Source: Oscillospiraceae bacterium (GTDB taxonomy: Bacteria > Bacillota > Clostridia > Oscillospirales > Ruminococcaceae). From it: a stretch of 7,693 nt of DNA. Positions 6,153-7,693 of the stretch are shown here, piece by piece. The notes under the pieces are model-generated. The model did no database searches and was not told where the DNA came from. It saw only the letters and a program-made list of their open reading frames with translations. Numbering within the stretch: position 1 is the stretch's first letter; the number at the start of each line of letters is the position of its first letter. Both the position numbers and the translations under genes were made by a program. The stretch spans positions 13,913 to 21,605 of the forward strand of contig JAHZBJ010000027.1 of NCBI GenBank assembly GCA_019423445.1, given 5' to 3'.

Positions 6153-6181
6153 ATTATAGCATAGTGCTGCAGAAAAATCAA
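6153..6181 (-). promoter_or_regulatory. lexA promoter (extended -10)
   Basis: On the minus strand TTGATT (6176-6181), a 17-nt spacer, then TGC-TATAAT with a perfect -10 at 6153-6158 and an extended-10 TG. Transcription should start near 6146, giving a leader of about 54 nt. The -35 is overlapped by the LexA-box candidate. Confidence 0.85.
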
Positions 6182-6191
6182 ACGTTTGTTT
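6180..6191. promoter_or_regulatory. Candidate LexA operator (SOS box)
   Basis: AAAC-GTTT-GTTT fits the N4-spaced arrangement of clostridial SOS boxes (GAAC-N4-GTTY) with one change, G to A, in the first half-site. The core CAAACGTTTG (6179-6188) is a perfect palindrome. The site overlaps the lexA -35, where a bound repressor would block RNA polymerase. The exact LexA consensus in this organism is unknown to me. The -35 of the divergent small-RNA promoter lies 34 nt away. Confidence 0.55.
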
Positions 6192-6224
6192 TTCACAAAA
6201 GCTTTGATGTTTATTCACAGCCAT

Positions 6225-6255
6225 TTAACAACTGGGGAGGGAAAGGTGGTATAAT
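6225..6255 (+). promoter_or_regulatory. Promoter of the candidate small RNA
   Basis: A perfect extended -10, TGG-TATAAT (TG at 6247-6248, hexamer 6250-6255), with TTAACA (6225-6230, five of six -35 bases) at a long 19-nt spacing. The extended -10 can compensate for the spacing. Transcription would start near 6262, exactly where the first hairpin begins. Confidence 0.65.
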
Positions 6256-6261
6256 AAAATC

Positions 6262-6365
6262 GTACCAAGGAGGAGCGATCAGCTCCCACCGGTACGATAC
6301 TACCCTCCTCAAAAACACACACCTCAAACACACCACACGCGCCGCGGCAATGCCGCGGCGCTTTT
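6262..6365 (+). ncRNA. Candidate small RNA of about 105 nt divergent from lexA
   Basis: The stretch is bounded by a promoter on the left and an intrinsic terminator on the right, with no start codon after its Shine-Dalgarno-like AAGGAGG (6267-6273). From 5' to 3': a hairpin with an outer 8-bp arm (6259-6266 with 6291-6298) and an inner 5-bp arm GGAGC/GCTCC (6272-6276 with 6282-6286, loop GATCA); a 40-nt stretch without a single G (6299-6338) containing CCCTCCTC (6303-6310), a perfect anti-Shine-Dalgarno sequence, and several ACC/CACC units; then the terminator. This architecture (stable 5' hairpin, unpaired C/A-rich region, terminator) is what trans-acting small RNAs that block ribosome sites look like. 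It does not match 6S, SRP (no domain IV signature) or any riboswitch I recognise. If transcription starts at 6262, the first three bases of the outer arm are not in the RNA, which leaves a 5-bp arm. Confidence 0.65.
6339..6365 (+). terminator. Intrinsic terminator of the candidate small RNA
   Basis: GCGCCGCGGC (6339-6348) and its perfect complement (6352-6361) form a 10-bp, entirely G-C stem with a 3-nt loop, followed by TTTT (6362-6365). The strand preference is plus: read on the minus strand the stem is followed by GTGTGGTG, which has no T-tract. Confidence 0.8.
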
Positions 6366-6426
6366 GGTTACAGGGAAATCCCCGGGTAAAAAATGAACAA
6401 TTTATGAGCGGCAGGGCACCGGAAAG

Positions 6427-6735
6427 CTATAGTGCCCGGCGGGAATTCCGGGCTGCGGCTTCAGGAAGCTTTTTGGCCAGTGCGAAACGTCCGGCCGCCA
6501 CGGTGAGAATATATCCCGGCTCGCCCTCCAGACTGGCTTCCCACCGGCTGGATCCTGCCTCCCCATCCCGGCGGGAAAAAAGGGTCCCCATACGCGGCGG
6601 CTGGTCCTCCTGTTCCTCCCAAAGGGCCCCAGGGGGGAGGGGGGCGGAGGAGCTGGTGATCACCTGGCCTCTGCCCAGAACGCGGCCCTCCAAAATAAAG
6701 GACAGATGGGTAACGGTCAAATAGACTTCCTTCAT
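6427..6735 (-). CDS. Orphan hypothetical protein, 102 residues
   Basis: I do not recognise a family. The ATG at 6733-6735 has a near-ideal AAAAGGAGG site 8 nt upstream and a promoter candidate about 80 nt away, which supports a real gene. The open frame extends upstream to 7074, but that part is low-complexity Pro/Ser/Arg-rich and crosses the promoter and the palindromic element, so I exclude it. The protein starts MKEVYLTVTHLSFILEGRVL, with alternating hydrophobic residues that look like beta strands. The middle is Pro/Glu/Gln-rich (about 30-50), a second strand-like stretch follows (EGEPGYILTVAAGRFAL, 70-86), and the C-terminus is Arg/Ala-rich and basic. There is no signal peptide, membrane helix or Cys. 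It might be a small beta-rich cytosolic protein. No clear terminator follows it before the small RNA. Confidence 0.65.
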   Translation of the reverse strand: MKEVYLTVTHLSFILEGRVLGRGQVITSSSAPLPPGALWEEQEDQPPRMGTLFSRRDGEAGSSRWEASLEGEPGYILTVAAGRFALAKKLPEAAARNSRRAL

Positions 6736-6813
6736 AAAGGCTTCCTCCTTTTCGGCTGGGCGGGTGGGGAGATGTACTCTCATCTTTCGTCCCATGCCGT
6801 TTATCATGGCTGC

Positions 6814-6843
6814 ATTATAACCTAAGAGTTGTCCCGTTATCAG
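6814..6843 (-). promoter_or_regulatory. Promoter candidate for the 102-residue orphan gene
   Basis: On the minus strand a perfect -10 TATAAT (6814-6819) lies 18 nt from CTGATA (6838-6843, four of six -35 bases). The start near 6807 gives a leader of about 70 nt. Bases 6844-6909, between this and the next rightward promoter, show nothing I can name. Confidence 0.55.
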
Positions 6844-6909
6844 GACAGTGAGGGGGAGCGAGGATTTTTTGGCGTTTGGCCCCAGGGGGGTGCGCTTTTC
6901 CACAAGCTG

Positions 6910-6918
6910 TGCTATACT
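6910..6918 (+). promoter_or_regulatory. Extended -10 promoter candidate upstream of the radical SAM gene
   Basis: TGC-TATACT (hexamer 6913-6918, five of six bases, with an extended-10 TG at 6910-6911). There is no good -35 at 17 nt. A transcript starting near 6925 would begin just before the 140-bp palindromic element and would carry a leader of about 215 nt ahead of the radical SAM gene. Confidence 0.45.
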
Positions 6919-6926
6919 ACCCTGGG

Positions 6927-7066
6927 TGGACAGGGGACGGTTTTGTGCCGGCGGCCGGGAGGCTGCCGGTTGATTTGCCGGCTCCGGCGAGCGCCGGGGC
7001 GGGTGGCTCTCCCTGTTGGGGGAAGACGCGGGGGCAGGGAGTGGACACATGCCTGTCCCCGGTCCA
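6927..7066. repeat. 140-bp multi-hairpin palindromic element (REP/MITE-like or structured leader)
   Basis: The ends pair over 14 positions (6927-6940 with 7053-7066; one A-G mismatch at 6932/7061 and one G-T at 6939/7054), then TGTG/CACA (6944-6947 with 7046-7049) after a 3x3 internal loop. Inside are three hairpins: a 9-bp stem with a GGGA (GNRA) loop (6948-6969, one G-T pair), CCGGC/GCCGG (6978-6982 with 6993-6997), and CTCCCTG/CAGGGAG (7009-7015 with 7035-7041). The ends carry ACAGGGGACGGTTTTGTG and GTGGACACATGCCTGTCCCC. These resemble the GGGGACGGTTCT-type tips of dispersed palindromic repeats that I recall from many Bacillota, thought to be moved by REP-associated tyrosine transposases. 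No transposase is encoded here. The alternative reading is a structured regulatory RNA in the leader of the radical SAM gene. Confidence 0.6.
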
Positions 7067-7086
7067 TAGCTCAATATATGGACGGG

Positions 7087-7113
7087 CTTTCCGGATTATT
7101 CCGAAAGATTTTT
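7087..7113 (+). terminator. Intrinsic terminator (possible attenuator) in the radical SAM leader
   Basis: Bases 7087-7095 pair with 7100-7107 as an 8-bp stem with one bulged C (7091) and a TTAT loop, followed by A-TTTTT (7108-7113). It lies 26 nt before the GTG of the radical SAM gene. It would therefore either end an upstream non-coding transcript or act as an attenuator. Just upstream GTCCATA (7062-7068) pairs with TATGGAC (7077-7083), a hairpin that competes with the closing stem of the 140-bp element. Just downstream GGCCG/CGGCC (7115-7127) abuts the ribosome site. Confidence 0.6.
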
Positions 7114-7139
7114 AGGCCGCTGCGGCCGGGAGGGATATC

Positions 7140-7693
7140 GTGCGCTTTAAAAAGGTATATTTGGAGATCACAAATGTTTGCAACCTCCATTGCCCCTTCT
7201 GCCCGCCTAGCGGCCGGGAGCCGGGTTTTATGAGCCGGGAGAGGTTTCTTCGGGCGTTGGAGCAGTTGGCGCCGTATACCCGGTATCTCTATTTTCACAT
7301 CAAGGGAGAGCCCCTTCTTCATCCCCTGCTGCCGGAATTTCTGGAGCTGGCGGGGGAATGGGGATTTCAGGTGAATCTTACCACCAACGGCGTTTTGCTG
7401 CCTTCCAGGGCCCGGGAACTGCTGGAAGCCCCAGCTTTGCGCCAGACCAATATTTCTCTTCACAGCTTTTGCGAAGCCCATGGGGAGGGAGAGGAATATA
7501 TCCGCCAGGCGGCTGCTTTTGCACGGGCAGGGGCGGAACGGGGGAAACACACGGTGTTCCGGGTATGGACCCTGGACAATGGCCGGAGGGCGGCGCCGGA
7601 ACTTCTCCGGCTGCTGGAATTTTTGGGAAAGGAATTCCCCGGGCAGGGGGATCTGGCTCAGGCTGCGGGGCGCCGTTCGGTGACTCTGGGGGA
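7140..7693 (+). CDS. Radical SAM protein (probable SPASM type), 3' end beyond window
   Basis: The frame is open from the GTG at 7140 to the end of the window (184 codons, no stop), so the gene is truncated only by the window edge. Residues 10-21 contain the signature Cys14-x3-Cys18-x2-Cys21 (ITNVCNLHCPFC), which binds the 4Fe-4S cluster that cleaves S-adenosylmethionine. The GGEP-like motif is KGEPLLHP (59-66), and V-N-L-T-T-N-G-V (78-85) and ISLHSF (105-110) fit successive strands of the partial TIM barrel. The overall sequence resembles clostridial radical SAM/SPASM proteins, whose C-terminus adds further Cys-ligated clusters; that part is not visible. The start is supported by GGGAGGG (7128-7134) with a 5-nt spacer, and residues 1-13 (VRFKKVYLEITNV) fit the family N-terminus. 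Substrate is unknown. The leader contains the palindromic element and a terminator, so expression may be conditional. Confidence 0.9.
   Translation, partial: MRFKKVYLEITNVCNLHCPFCPPSGREPGFMSRERFLRALEQLAPYTRYLYFHIKGEPLLHPLLPEFLELAGEWGFQVNLTTNGVLLPSRARELLEAPALRQTNISLHSFCEAHGEGEEYIRQAAAFARAGAERGKHTVFRVWTLDNGRRAAPELLRLLEFLGKEFPGQGDLAQAAGRRSVTLG

Noticed and set aside
6262..6365. 6S RNA or SRP (4.5S-like) RNA
   Set aside because: The length is too short for 6S, there is no long rod with a central bubble, and the SRP domain IV signature is missing.
6017..6724. Open frame of 235 codons on the plus strand spanning the lexA control region
   Set aside because: It overlaps lexA, its promoter, the small RNA unit and the orphan gene in antisense; it has no ribosome site and no recognisable domain.
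6736..7074. N-terminal extension of the 102-residue orphan protein
   Set aside because: It would cross the gene's own promoter and the palindromic element, and it is low-complexity Pro/Ser/Arg-rich sequence; the ATG at 6735 has AAAAGGAGG at ideal spacing.
6925..7113. Cobalamin, T-box, SAM, c-di-GMP or FMN riboswitch in the radical SAM leader
   Set aside because: The conserved core motifs of each class, such as the B12 box GCCACTG or the T-box TGGNACCGCG, are absent, although multi-hairpin folding and a terminator are present.

Overview
The window (about 57% GC by eye) looks like a low-GC-phylum anaerobe of the Clostridia, most likely a gut Oscillospiraceae (Flavonifractor/Oscillibacter-like). 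The basis is consensus Shine-Dalgarno and sigma-A promoter sequences, a Clostridia-type LexA, a class B sortase, a small Cys-rich protein that resembles DUF6485, and a radical SAM protein of a type I associate with clostridia. Taxonomy is inference; no rRNA or other marker gene is present.

Layout. Bases 1-47 (minus) hold the first codons of an Old Yellow Enzyme-type oxidoreductase, preceded by a leader with a palindromic operator candidate. Bases 300-1415 (minus) encode a class B sortase with a lipoprotein-like N-terminus and a strong terminator. Bases 1607-3680 (minus) are a compact probable operon: DUF2461 protein, then hotdog acyl-CoA thioesterase, then Cof-type HAD phosphatase. Back-to-back promoters at 3739-3816 drive this operon leftward and a 71-residue Cys-rich protein rightward (3874-4089). 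A CDF metal-efflux transporter (4278-5432, plus) converges on lexA (5505-6092, minus), and the two share a perfect 20-bp bidirectional terminator.

The right third is mostly non-coding and holds the most unusual material. Upstream of lexA lies its promoter with an overlapping LexA-box candidate. Diverging from lexA is a well-delimited candidate small RNA of about 105 nt (6262-6365): promoter, 5' hairpin, 40-nt G-free segment with an anti-Shine-Dalgarno motif, then a GC-rich terminator. An orphan 102-residue protein follows (6427-6735, minus). Bases 6736-7139 contain its promoter and leader, a second rightward promoter, a 140-bp multi-hairpin palindromic element (6927-7066), an intrinsic terminator and a hairpin abutting the ribosome binding site of a radical SAM gene. 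That gene starts with GTG at 7140 and runs off the end of the window.

How the genes fit together: they are mainly unrelated housekeeping and stress functions (SOS control, metal efflux, acyl-CoA and phosphate-ester hydrolysis, surface protein anchoring). No coherent defence or biosynthetic cluster is visible. The best candidates for something undescribed are the lexA-divergent small RNA and the structured leader of the radical SAM gene. No tRNA, rRNA, CRISPR array, transposase gene or prophage gene was found.
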